A stretch of 14,852 nucleotides of DNA from an uncultured Elioraea sp. (GTDB lineage: Bacteria > Pseudomonadota > Alphaproteobacteria > Acetobacterales > Acetobacteraceae), in the NCBI GenBank assembly GCA_937995555.1, contig CALKJX010000294.1, positions 1-14,852 on the forward strand. Direction: 5' to 3'. The translations under genes were made by a program, and so were the position numbers. The notes under the pieces were generated by a model, which had not been told where the DNA came from, made no database searches, and worked only from the letters and a program-made list of their open reading frames with translations. Positions 6,878 through 13,872 of the stretch are shown here, piece after piece. Within the stretch, counting starts at the first letter, position 1; every line of letters starts with the position of its first letter.

Positions 6878-7105
6878 CCGCAGACCGGGCGCCGCCGACC
6901 CCGACTATGGGGCGCGGGTGCATGCGAGGGACGAGGCGCTGACCGCGCGCGGCCGCGTGCGCAAGGCCGGAGACGGATGCTGACGGTCGTCGAGGCGGGG
7001 CTGTTCGCGCGTCGCGATGGCGCCGAGACCCCCGTCGCTGTCATGCTGGCGACCGTGATGGCGTTGCGCGGCCGCAGCGACGTGCCGAAGGAGACGCAGG
7101 CCTGA
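6874..7105 (+). pseudogene. Decayed PaaI-type hotdog thioesterase (head and tail only)
   Basis: No single frame codes for a protein here, but three frames join into a recognisable remnant. A GTG at 6874 overlaps the phosphatase stop (GTGA) and begins MTADRAP. After a shift, codons from 6897 read DPDYGARVHA, a typical N-terminus of proteobacterial PaaI-like thioesterases. The same frame then jumps to ALTARGRVRKAG (6936-6971), which is near the C-terminus of that family. A further shift gives MLTVVEAGLFARRDG and PVAVMLATVMALRG, ending at TGA 7103-7105. About two thirds of the protein, including the catalytic HxGA region, is missing. This recognition is from remembered family patterns and needs a profile search. 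Confidence 0.6.
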
Positions 7106-7152
7106 GCTGGCTCCCGGCCTCTGGTCCCGATTGCCCCGCGACGCCCGGCGGC

Positions 7153-7439
7153 GAGATCGTCATCGTGGCGCGCAGTCACGATGTCGGCGGGTTGGAGGTG
7201 CGCCGTGCACGGCCCGGCCGGGCTGCTCCTGGTGTTCCGCGCCGGCGGTCGGATCCACGTGGCGGCAGCCGAACCCGCGCGCGTGATGGCACGCCGCGGC
7301 GTGCCGATGGACGGGTCGCGCTGCGTGTGGTGGAACTCCATGTCCTCGTTACGATAGCGGAGTGAAGAGTCAAGGCCGGCTGCAGGCCAAGAGGGTCGCA
7401 CCCGTGCCCCACGGGACCGAGTTGATCCCGCTGCCGGCG
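7153..7439 (+). pseudogene. Decayed pirin-family gene with internal deletion and frameshifts
   Basis: Three frames carry consecutive parts of a pirin (cupin-fold, metal-binding) protein. Frame one (7153-7212) reads EIVIVARSHDVGGLEVRRA, the usual pirin N-terminus. A +1 shift leads to GPAGLLLVFRAGGRIHV and then AAEPARVMARRGVPMDG and RCVWWNSMSS (to about 7349), which match the late part of pirins (typically ...MLLGG.P.DGPRHIWWNFVSS). A stop (TAG) follows in that frame. A third frame (7362-7439) gives QAKRVAPVPHGTELIPLPA, the typical pirin end. The first cupin barrel with its metal-binding histidines, roughly 170 residues, is gone. It cannot make a working protein. Confidence 0.68.
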
Positions 7440-7681
7440 TGGGGCGGCGGCGAAGACGGCGCCCAATCAGCGTCAACGCGCTACGGACAAGCGCGAGGCA
7501 CGACGAGGACGCGAGCAGGGCGACCTGTGCGAGAAGGGCGCGCTGCGCATCTCTTTGTACGTCAACCTGTTGCGCGGCGCTGCGCGCCAGCGGCACGGCA
7601 CTGCGCCGCATCGCTTGGCAAGCCCGAACTGTGTGACGCACCTCACAACGGCGAGCATCACTCCGTCGTCAAGTCGCCATC
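7440..7681 (+). other. Gene-free spacer before the unknown gene
   Basis: No convincing coding signal in any frame. Short open frames on both strands (for example minus 7473-7661) have no start context or family resemblance. One of them encodes a hydrophobic stretch (ALLAQVALLASSSCLALV, minus strand), which is probably accidental. The only structured element is the CRP-like palindrome near its right end. The stretch may be further decayed sequence continuing from the two pseudogenes. Confidence 0.5.
7632..7647. promoter_or_regulatory. Perfect CRP-type operator (TGTGA-N6-TCACA)
   Basis: TGTGACGCACCTCACA matches both half-sites of the Escherichia coli CRP consensus exactly, with the correct six-base spacer. 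In DNA this GC-rich, a chance match in a window this size is unlikely. Its centre (7639.5) is 42.5 bases before the ATG at 7682. If used as a class-II activator site (centre at -41.5), transcription would start at 7681 or 7682, giving a leaderless or nearly leaderless mRNA. There is no clear -10 hexamer (TCAAGT at 7669-7674 is weak). A CRP/FNR-family regulator is assumed, not seen here. Confidence 0.5.
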
Positions 7682-8143
7682 ATGGACCGGATCGAGACTG
7701 GCGAGCTTTCCTGGCGGCTGGCGCTCGAACGGCGTGGCGGCGCCGACGTGGCGCTGCTGGAGAGTCTGGAGCGCACGGGCACGCGGCTGCGCATCATGGT
7801 CTCGCCGCCGGGTGGGGGGATAGTCGTCATGGAGATCGAGGGCATGGCCTGGCCGCTCGAGGACGACCGCACCCATCCGGTCGCGCTGCGCCTGCCGTCG
7901 GGAGCGCGCTGGCCGGCGCATCTGCGCCTGAGCGATCCCGCCACGATGCGCGTCACCGTTCCGGCGCAGGGCCAGCGGTTGCTGGCGGCGTTGCGCGGCG
8001 CGCGCTGGGTCAGGATCGAGCATCAGGAACACATGCTGATGCTCAACCTGCCGCCGGGCGGGGCGGTCGATGCCCTGCAGACTTTGACCGCGCACCGCGC
8101 GCCGTCGGGGCTGCCGCTCGACGATGTCAGGATGCAGGTCTGA
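7682..8143 (+). CDS. Conserved-looking hypothetical protein, 153 residues
   Basis: I do not recognise the family. The protein has no signal peptide and no membrane segment, and it looks like a soluble alpha/beta or all-beta domain. It has alternating hydrophobic strands (LRIMVSPPGGGIVVMEIEGM, WPAHLRLSDPATMRVTVPAQ, WVRIEHQEHMLMLNLPPGG) and ends with a helix (AVDALQTLTAHRAP). The third-codon-position GC bias is like that of neighbouring real genes, and the frame is intact from ATG to TGA. No ribosome-binding site precedes the ATG (GTCAAGTCGCCATC), which fits a leaderless transcript from the CRP-like site upstream. It is the only + strand gene after the pseudogenes and converges with mazG at a 12-base gap. 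The general shape recalls small proteins with a short strand-rich core and a C-terminal L-x-L-PPGGAV-AL segment, but no function is proposed. Confidence 0.7.
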   Translation: MDRIETGELSWRLALERRGGADVALLESLERTGTRLRIMVSPPGGGIVVMEIEGMAWPLEDDRTHPVALRLPSGARWPAHLRLSDPATMRVTVPAQGQRLLAALRGARWVRIEHQEHMLMLNLPPGGAVDALQTLTAHRAPSGLPLDDVRMQV

Positions 8144-8159
8144 GCGGAAGCCGGCTCAG
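8140..8159. terminator. Short hairpin shared by two convergent stop codons
   Basis: CTGAGCGG, loop AAG, CCG, a bulged G and CTCAG form an imperfect stem. The TGA of the + strand gene (8141-8143) pairs with the TCA that encodes the mazG stop (8156-8158). No T-run on either side, so termination would be weak or factor-assisted. The position between convergent genes suggests a bidirectional stop signal. Confidence 0.35.
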
Positions 8160-8983
8160 CGCATCTCCGCGCGTTTCGCCGCGGCCCAGAGCGCCTCCAT
8201 CTCGTCGAGCGTCGCGTCGGACGGGGACTTTCCTTCGGAGGAAAGGGCCTGTTCGATTGCGCGAAAGCGTCGCTCGAACTTGCGATTGGCCTGCCGGAGG
8301 CACGTCTCGGGATCGAGGGCGAGCTTGCGCGCGAGATTGGCCAGCACGAACAGCATGTCGCCGACCTCGTCTGCCAGCCGCTCCGGGGATGCGCCGGCGG
8401 CGATCTCATCCTGCAGCTCCCTGGTCTCCTCGGCGAGCTTCTCCAGGACGGCCGCAGGCGTCGGCCAGTCGAAACCAACGCGGGCGGCACGGCGCGTCAG
8501 CTTCAGCGCGCGGGTGAGCGCGGGCAGGGCGATCGGCACCCCGTCCAGCACGCCCGTCTCGGCGCGCGCGGCGCGTTCGGCCTGCTTCTGCGCCTCCCAG
8601 GCATGGGCCTGAGCGTCGGCGTCCGGCCGGCTCTCGCTGCCGAACACATGCGGATGGCGACGCACCATCTTGTCGGCGATCGCGGTGGCGATGGCGGCGA
8701 AGTCGAAGCGGCCGTCCTCGGCGCCCATCTGCGCGTAGTAGACGACCTGGAACAGGAGATCGCCCAGTTCGTCCTTCAGGGCTGGCCAGTCCTGCCGGGC
8801 GATCGCGTCGGCGACCTCGTAGGCTTCCTCGATCGTGTAGGGCGCGATGGAGGCGAAGGTCTGCTCCTTGTCCCAGGGGCAGCCGCGGGCGGGATCGCGC
8901 AGAGCGGCCATGATCGCGATCAGGCGCAGCGTGGCGGCGCCGGCATCGGCTGGGGGCTCGGAAGGACCGTCCGGAGTCCGCAT
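8156..8983 (-). CDS. mazG: Nucleoside triphosphate pyrophosphohydrolase MazG
   Basis: A 275-residue tandem-domain MazG that hydrolyses (d)NTPs to monophosphates plus pyrophosphate, cleaning the nucleotide pool. The first domain starts LIAIMAALRDPARGCPWDKE and carries YTIEEAYEVADAI and DELGDLLFQVVYYAQ, the EExxE...ExxD metal-binding set. DKMVRRHPHVFG follows. The second domain has EETRELQDEIAAG and DEVGDMLFVLANLARK. ATG 8983 is chosen; a GTG directly before it (8986) is the alternative, differing by one residue. The sequence CATAAT (9004-9009 on this strand) is a possible -10 in the 31-base gap behind the metallo-hydrolase gene, without a clear -35, so mazG may be partly independent of the operon upstream of it. 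In many Alphaproteobacteria mazG follows hflX on the same strand; here it is inverted and about 2.5 kb away. Confidence 0.95.
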   Translation of the reverse strand: MRTPDGPSEPPADAGAATLRLIAIMAALRDPARGCPWDKEQTFASIAPYTIEEAYEVADAIARQDWPALKDELGDLLFQVVYYAQMGAEDGRFDFAAIATAIADKMVRRHPHVFGSESRPDADAQAHAWEAQKQAERAARAETGVLDGVPIALPALTRALKLTRRAARVGFDWPTPAAVLEKLAEETRELQDEIAAGASPERLADEVGDMLFVLANLARKLALDPETCLRQANRKFERRFRAIEQALSSEGKSPSDATLDEMEALWAAAKRAEMR

Positions 8984-9014
8984 CACAAAATCCGATAAGC
9001 TGGATTATGGTAAA

Positions 9015-9806
9015 TCATGCCGGCACCGCCGGATGGTCCGCAAGCTCCAGCACCAGCCCGTCATGCGCCGGCTCCACGCCCTCGGGCAGCGTCGCCGCCA
9101 GCGTCGCGTAGTCCAGCCGCTCGCTCATATGCGTCAGCACCGTCCGGCGCGGCCGGATGCGCGCGACCCACTCCAGCACCAGCGGCAGATGCGCATGCGT
9201 CGGGTGCGCGGTGTGCTGGAAGCAGCCGACGATCCAGGTGTCGATGCCGGTGAGCGCCGCCAGCGCCGCCTCGTCCATCCGCACGACGTCGGTCGAATAC
9301 GCGAAGGCGCCGAACCGCAGGCCGAGCGTCGCCATGAAGCCGTGATCCTGGGCGATCGGCAGTACCGGCACCCCGGCGGCCTCGAATGCCGCACCGGCGC
9401 TGACCTCACGCGGCTCCAGCACCGGCCGGTAGAAGCCGTGGCCATCGAGCGGCCGCAACGCATAGCCGAAGCGCTGGCTGAGCTCATCGAGCGTGGCGCG
9501 GTCGGCATAGAGCGGGATCGGGCTCCGCATCAGCCGGTTCACGTAGCGCAGGTCGTCCAGGCCGTTGACGTGGTCGGCATGGGCATGGGTGATGATCACC
9601 GCGTCGATCCGGCGCACCTCTGCGGCCAGCAACTGGGCGCGCAGGTCGGGACTCGCATCCACCAGGATCGTTGCCGATCCGGTTTCGATCAGGATCGAGC
9701 CACGGAGCCGCCGGTTGCGCGGCTCGGCCGGATCGCAGGCGCCCCAGAGCCCGCCGATCAGCGGCACGCCGCCCGACCCGCCGCAGCCGAGGACGGTGAC
9801 GCGCAT
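9015..9806 (-). CDS. Metallo-beta-lactamase-fold hydrolase, PhnP-like
   Basis: A 263-residue hydrolase of the MBL fold, of the type that follows tatD in many Alphaproteobacteria and resembles the cyclic-phosphate phosphodiesterase PhnP. N-terminus MRVTVLGCGGSGGVPLIGG, then GACDPAEPRNRRLRGSILIE, where a Cys and nearby polar residues are typical of the group. The metal-binding signature is THAHADHVNGLDDLR (HxHxDH). Later ligands are the His of AQDHGF, the Asp of YSTDV, and the His of LTHMSE. The true biological substrate of this conserved gene is unknown. The ATG at 9806 shares one base with the tatD stop (TGATG), and no ribosome-binding site is evident, so it is likely translated by coupling to tatD. 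A much longer frame reading through tatD is an artefact of GC-rich DNA and is not used. Confidence 0.92.
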   Translation of the reverse strand: MRVTVLGCGGSGGVPLIGGLWGACDPAEPRNRRLRGSILIETGSATILVDASPDLRAQLLAAEVRRIDAVIITHAHADHVNGLDDLRYVNRLMRSPIPLYADRATLDELSQRFGYALRPLDGHGFYRPVLEPREVSAGAAFEAAGVPVLPIAQDHGFMATLGLRFGAFAYSTDVVRMDEAALAALTGIDTWIVGCFQHTAHPTHAHLPLVLEWVARIRPRRTVLTHMSERLDYATLAATLPEGVEPAHDGLVLELADHPAVPA

Positions 9807-10600
9807 CAGGTGACGGCTTCGGGCAGGCGCAGCCGTGCGAACAGCCGCGCCGCATTCGCGGTCGTGAGCGCGGCGATCTCCGCCACCGGGACCCCGCGTA
9901 CGCCCGCCAGCACGGCTGCCGTGTGCGCCACCATCGCCGGCTCGCAGCGCTTGCCGCGGAACGGCTCGGGCGCGAGGAACGGCGCGTCGGTCTCGACCAG
10001 CAGCCGATCCGCCGGCAGGTCGCGCGCGAGGGCGCGCAGATCGTCCGAGCGTCTGAAGGTGAGAATTCCCGAGAAGCTGACCGACCCGCCGAGCGCCACC
10101 CCGGTCTCGGCGAGCGCGCGGCCCGAGGAGAAGCAGTGCAGCACGAACGGGAACGCCCCGCCCTGCTCGTGCTCGTCTTTCAGCATCGCGGCGAGGTCGG
10201 CATCCGCGTCGCGCGCGTGGATCACCAGCGGCAGGCCGGTGGTCCGCGCCGCGCGGATCTGGCGGCGGAACACCTCGGCGGCGATGTCGCGCGGCGCCCG
10301 GTCGTAGTGGTAATCGAGACCGGCCTCGCCGATCCCGACCACCTTCGGGTGATCGGCCAGCGTCACGAACTCCTCGACCGACGGGATCGTCGCCTCGGCC
10401 GCTTGGTGCGGGTGGATGCCGACCGTGCACCAGACATCCGGGAAGGTCTCGGCGATGCGCTTCACCGTCGCGGCCTGGCCCATGCGCGTGCCGATGGTGA
10501 TCAGCGTTCGCACCCCCGCCTCGGCCGCGCGCGAGACGACGCCGGCGATCTCCTCCTCGCGCCAGTGATCGAGATGGCAGTGGCTGTCGATCAGCATCAT
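9806..10600 (-). CDS. tatD: TatD-family metal-dependent hydrolase (DNase)
   Basis: A 264-residue TIM-barrel hydrolase. The metal ligands of the family are in place: HCHLD near the N-terminus, the Glu of GIGEAGLDYHY, the His of VIHARDADAD, the His of LHCFSSG, and the Asp of VETDAPFLAPEP. TatD enzymes are Mg-dependent 3'-5' nucleases linked to DNA repair. Two adjacent ATG codons compete for the start (10600 and 10597). AAGGAGG (10611-10617 on this strand) lies 10 bases before the first and 13 before the second, so the first is chosen; it overlaps the metG stop by four bases (ATGA). The gene sits between metG and the MBL-fold gene in the conserved alphaproteobacterial order. Confidence 0.94.
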   Translation of the reverse strand: MMLIDSHCHLDHWREEEIAGVVSRAAEAGVRTLITIGTRMGQAATVKRIAETFPDVWCTVGIHPHQAAEATIPSVEEFVTLADHPKVVGIGEAGLDYHYDRAPRDIAAEVFRRQIRAARTTGLPLVIHARDADADLAAMLKDEHEQGGAFPFVLHCFSSGRALAETGVALGGSVSFSGILTFRRSDDLRALARDLPADRLLVETDAPFLAPEPFRGKRCEPAMVAHTAAVLAGVRGVPVAEIAALTTANAARLFARLRLPEAVT

Positions 10601-12147
10601 GCCCCCTGCCCCTCCTTGTCCTCCACCTTGCGGAACAGCGGCTCCGGCGTCGGCACCGCGTGCCCGCCCGGGAGCGGCCGTGCGAGGGCCGCGAAGTCGC
10701 GGTCGCGTGCATCGACGCCGAGCTGGTCGAGCAGCCGCGCCATGCTCCGCGGCATCACCGGCTGGAGCAGGATCGCGAGATGCCGCAGCGTCTCGGCGAG
10801 CGTCCAGAGCACCGTCCCCATGCGCACCGGATCGGCCTTGCGCAGCTTCCACGGTGCCTGGCGGTCGATGTAGCTGTTCGCCTCGCGCACCACCTGCCAC
10901 GCCGACTCCAGGGCGGCGTGGAAGGCCTGCCGGCGCATTTCCGCGCGCATCAGCGGCAGCAGCCCCTTCGCCTGCGCCAGCAGCGCCTCGTCGTCGCCGC
11001 CCAGCACATCCGGGCTCGGCAGCATGCCGTCGAGATTGCGCGCGACGAAGCCGAGCGTGCGCTGCGCCAGATTGCCGAACTCGTTGGCGAGATCGATGTT
11101 CAGCCGCCGGATCATCGCCCGGCGCGAGAAGTCGCCGTCCGCGCCGAACGGGATCTCGCGCAGCAGGAAGAACCGGAACGGGTCGAGCCCGAACTCGCCG
11201 ATCACCGCGTGCGGATCGACCACGTTGCCGAGCGACTTCGACATCTTCTGCCCCTCGACCGTCCACCAGCCATGCGCGAACACGCGCTTGGGCGGCGCGA
11301 TCCCGGCCGACATCAGGAAGGCGGGCCAATAGACGGCGTGGAAGCGCAGGATGTCCTTGCCGACCATGTGCAGGTCGGCGGGCCAGAACCTCCAGCGCGG
11401 GTGCGCCTCGTCCGGGTAGCCGGCCGCGGTGATGTAGTTCGTCAGCGCATCGAGCCAGACATACATCACGTGGCCGTCCGATCCCGGCACCGGCACGCCC
11501 CAGGTGAACGAGGTCCGGCTGACGGACAGGTCCTCCAGCCCGGACTTCACGAACGAGATCACCTCGTTGCGCCGGCTCTCCGGCGCGATGAAGTCCGGGT
11601 TCGCCGCGTAGAACGCCAGCAGCCGGTCCTGCCATGCAGACAGGCGGAAGAACCACGACGGCTCCTTCACCCACTCGACCGGCGCGCCGGTCGGACCGAG
11701 CCGCGTGCCGTCGGGCTGCACAGTCGTTTCGCTCTCGCGGTAGAACGCCTCGTCGCGCACCGCGTACCAGCCGCCATAGTCGCCGAGATAGAGATCGCCC
11801 GCGTCGTGGATGCGCCGCCACAACGCCTCGCAGGCGCGGTAGTGGCGCGGTTCGGTCGTGCGGATGAAATCGTCGTTCGAGATGTCCATCGCGCTCGCCA
11901 GCGCGCGGAAATTCTCCGATACCTTGTCGGTGAAAGGCTTCGGCGCCATCCCGGCCGCCGCCGCCGCCTTGTCCACCTTCTGGCCGTGCTCGTCGGTGCC
12001 GGTGAGGAAGAACACCTCATGCCCGTCGAGCCGCATGAAGCGGGCGAACACGTCGCAGGCGAGCGTGGTGTAGGCGTGCCCGATATGGGGCACGTCGTTC
12101 ACGTAGTAGATCGGCGTGGTGACGTAGGTGCGGGCGGCGTCGGCCAT
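10597..12147 (-). CDS. metG: Methionyl-tRNA synthetase
   Basis: A 516-residue class-Ia synthetase that charges tRNA-Met. The HIGH motif is PHIGHAY (residues 20-26) and the KMSKS loop is GQKMSKSLGN, with KMSKS at 301-305. TGTDEHGQKV and YVWLDALTNYI are characteristic of MetRS. The connective-peptide insertion is short (GWYAVRDEAFY) without the Cys-rich zinc knuckle, which places it in the shorter MetG2-like form common in Alphaproteobacteria. There is no C-terminal tRNA-binding (EMAP-like) domain. The anticodon-binding helical domain occupies about 350-500. ATG 12147 follows holB by ten bases; no strong ribosome-binding site is seen. The stop overlaps tatD. Confidence 0.97.
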   Translation of the reverse strand: MADAARTYVTTPIYYVNDVPHIGHAYTTLACDVFARFMRLDGHEVFFLTGTDEHGQKVDKAAAAAGMAPKPFTDKVSENFRALASAMDISNDDFIRTTEPRHYRACEALWRRIHDAGDLYLGDYGGWYAVRDEAFYRESETTVQPDGTRLGPTGAPVEWVKEPSWFFRLSAWQDRLLAFYAANPDFIAPESRRNEVISFVKSGLEDLSVSRTSFTWGVPVPGSDGHVMYVWLDALTNYITAAGYPDEAHPRWRFWPADLHMVGKDILRFHAVYWPAFLMSAGIAPPKRVFAHGWWTVEGQKMSKSLGNVVDPHAVIGEFGLDPFRFFLLREIPFGADGDFSRRAMIRRLNIDLANEFGNLAQRTLGFVARNLDGMLPSPDVLGGDDEALLAQAKGLLPLMRAEMRRQAFHAALESAWQVVREANSYIDRQAPWKLRKADPVRMGTVLWTLAETLRHLAILLQPVMPRSMARLLDQLGVDARDRDFAALARPLPGGHAVPTPEPLFRKVEDKEGQGA

Positions 12148-12157
12148 CGGTCCGGGC

Positions 12158-13207
12158 TCAGGGCATGTCGGGAACCGCGCCGGGCCGGAGCGCCGAAAGG
12201 GCGGAAAGCACGGCCTGCTTGCGGTCGAGCGTCAGCCCGGCGGTCATGCGCGCGAGCCGACCCAGGTTCTCCCACACCGCTCCCCATTCTTCAAGCGGAC
12301 GCGAGGCGGCGACACGGTCGGGCGCGCCGGTCGCCGCGGCGCGCGCGCGCGCGGCGACGGCATCGCGCAGCAGGTCCATGAAAAGGGCGAAGTTCTCCTC
12401 CGTGCCCGGCCGGCTGAGGCTGTCGGCGAGGGCGTGCGCCGCCACCGGATCGACGTCGGGCAGCCGGCCCATCACCTGGTCGAGTGCCTGCTTCAACGTC
12501 CCGGCACCCTCCCCGGCCATCGTCAGCGCCCGGCCGATCGAGCCACGCGCGATTGCCGCCGCCGCCCGCCGCTCGGGCAACGGCACCTCGGGCGCGAGCG
12601 TGCCGAGCAGCGATGCGACCTCGGCCTCGGCGAGCGACGCCAGCATCAGCCGCCGGCAGCGGCTGCGGATCGTCGGCAAGAGGCGCCCCGGCGCGTGCGC
12701 CACCAGCAGCAGCAGCGCCCGCGGTGGCGGCTCCTCCAGGATCTTGAGCAATGCGTTCGCCGCCTCGCGGTTGAGATCATCGGCCGGATCGACGATCGCC
12801 ACGCGCCAGTCGGATTCGGCCGGCGTGAGGCGCAGGAAGGACGAGAGCGCGCGCACATCGTCCACGACGATCTCGCTGCGCATCCGCCCGGTTCTCGTGT
12901 TCTCGCTCCGCTCGAGCACCGCGAGATCGGGGTGACTGCCGAGCGCGACCTTGCGGAACACCGGATGCGATGCCGGCAGCGCGAGCGAGGCGTCGGTCTC
13001 CGGTCCGCCGGCGAGCACCCAGCGGGCAATGCGGAAGGCGAGCGTGGCCTTGCCGATCCCGGACGGCCCGCCGATCAGCCAGGCATGGTGCAGACGTCCG
13101 CTCGTCCACGCATGCCGGAACGCGGCGAGCGCGGCGTCATGGCCGACCAGTGTCTCGGCATGGCGCGGCGACAGCTCCGGCTGGGCGGGCGGCAGGGCCT
13201 TGGCCAT
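12158..13207 (-). CDS. holB: DNA polymerase III delta' subunit (clamp loader)
   Basis: A 349-residue AAA+ clamp-loader subunit that helps place the beta clamp on DNA. LVGHDAALAAFRHAW and the P-loop GGPSGIGKA (46-54) are followed by the family signature of a delta' subunit: IVVDDVRALSSFL, VAIVDPADDLNREAANALLK, ILEEPPP, and TIRSRCRRL, where SRC is the motif carrying the arginine that acts on neighbouring ATP sites. No zinc-finger cysteine cluster like that of E. coli is visible. The C-terminal helical collar domain follows (about 215-349). The start codon abuts the tmk stop with no gap (TGAATG), and metG follows after ten bases. The tmk-holB pairing is itself strong support for the name. Confidence 0.95.
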   Translation of the reverse strand: MAKALPPAQPELSPRHAETLVGHDAALAAFRHAWTSGRLHHAWLIGGPSGIGKATLAFRIARWVLAGGPETDASLALPASHPVFRKVALGSHPDLAVLERSENTRTGRMRSEIVVDDVRALSSFLRLTPAESDWRVAIVDPADDLNREAANALLKILEEPPPRALLLLVAHAPGRLLPTIRSRCRRLMLASLAEAEVASLLGTLAPEVPLPERRAAAAIARGSIGRALTMAGEGAGTLKQALDQVMGRLPDVDPVAAHALADSLSRPGTEENFALFMDLLRDAVAARARAAATGAPDRVAASRPLEEWGAVWENLGRLARMTAGLTLDRKQAVLSALSALRPGAVPDMP

Positions 13208-13852
13208 TCACGCCGCGTCCTCAAGATGGAGGCGCAGCCGCCCGCTCACGGCCCCGGCGATCGCACGCCAGACGACATCCGGCGGGCGCGTGGCGTCGAT
13301 CACGACGCAACGCCCGGGCTCCTCGCGCGCGATGGTGAGGAACCCCGCACGGACACGGGCATGGAAGTCGTGCTTGAAGCGCTCGTAGCGGTTGGTCGCC
13401 TGCCTGCCGGCGGCGCGCGCAAGCCCGATCTCGACCGGCAGATCGAGGATCAGCGTCAGGTCAGGCGCGAACCGGCCGAGCGACGCCAGGTGGATCGCGC
13501 GGATCGTCTCGCGCGGTACCCCCTGGCCGAAGCCCTGATAGGCCATGGTGCTGTCGGCGAAACGGTCGCTCAGCACGGCGGTTCCGCGCTCAAGCGCGGG
13601 ACGGATCAGGCACGCGACATGCTGGGCGCGCGCGGCGTAGTGCAGCAGCGTCTCGGCCACCGGGTCCCAGCGGCCGGGCGCGCCGCCCACGAGCAGCGCG
13701 CGGATCGCTTCGGCATCCTCCGTGCCGCCGGGCTCGCGTGTCGCCACGACCTCGCGGCCTGACTGCCGCAGCGCCTCGGCGAGCCGCGCGAGCTGGGTCG
13801 ACTTCCCGGCCCCCTCGCCGCCCTCGATCGTGATGAACACCCCGCGCGCCAT
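13208..13852 (-). CDS. tmk: Thymidylate kinase
   Basis: A 214-residue kinase converting dTMP to dTDP. P-loop FITIEGGEGAGKSTQ (residues 6-20), TREPGGTEDAEAIR (the dTMP-contacting segment), DRFADSTMAYQGFGQG (the DR-x-DS motif) and the LID region (AAGRQATNRYERFKHDF) are all present and in order. The ATG at 13852 is chosen because the protein then begins MARGVFITIEGG, as in the family; the much longer open frame upstream is the antisense-free continuation through the dac gene and has no similarity. The gene lies 20 bases after dac and ends directly at the holB start. Confidence 0.96.
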   Translation of the reverse strand: MARGVFITIEGGEGAGKSTQLARLAEALRQSGREVVATREPGGTEDAEAIRALLVGGAPGRWDPVAETLLHYAARAQHVACLIRPALERGTAVLSDRFADSTMAYQGFGQGVPRETIRAIHLASLGRFAPDLTLILDLPVEIGLARAAGRQATNRYERFKHDFHARVRAGFLTIAREEPGRCVVIDATRPPDVVWRAIAGAVSGRLRLHLEDAA

Positions 13853-13872
13853 GGCGCGAGACGAGCCTGCCG

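Noticed and set aside
7473..7661. Small minus-strand frame of 62 residues, and an overlapping frame with a hydrophobic stretch, before the unknown gene
   Set aside because: No ribosome-binding site, no family, and it would run antisense through the CRP-like site and pseudogene zone.
8228..8245. 7-bp hairpin CTTTCCT/AGGAAAG with a TCGG loop
   Set aside because: It lies inside the mazG coding sequence encoding normal residues (SSEGKS region) and has no T-run; likely chance.
8987..9014. Possible AATCC/GGATT hairpin with a short T-run on the minus strand between the MBL gene and mazG
   Set aside because: Only five base pairs with an eight-base loop; too weak to call a terminator. The same gap holds a better -10-like CATAAT.
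9015..10712. 565-residue minus frame that would fuse a long N-terminal extension to the MBL hydrolase
   Set aside because: The extension is an out-of-frame reading of tatD; the ATG at 9806 gives the normal family N-terminus.
10660..12381. 573-residue and neighbouring 544-residue + strand frames opposite metG, holB and tmk
   Set aside because: Composition is that of antisense shadows (rich in Arg, His, Gln, Val); the minus strand carries complete enzyme motifs through the whole stretch.
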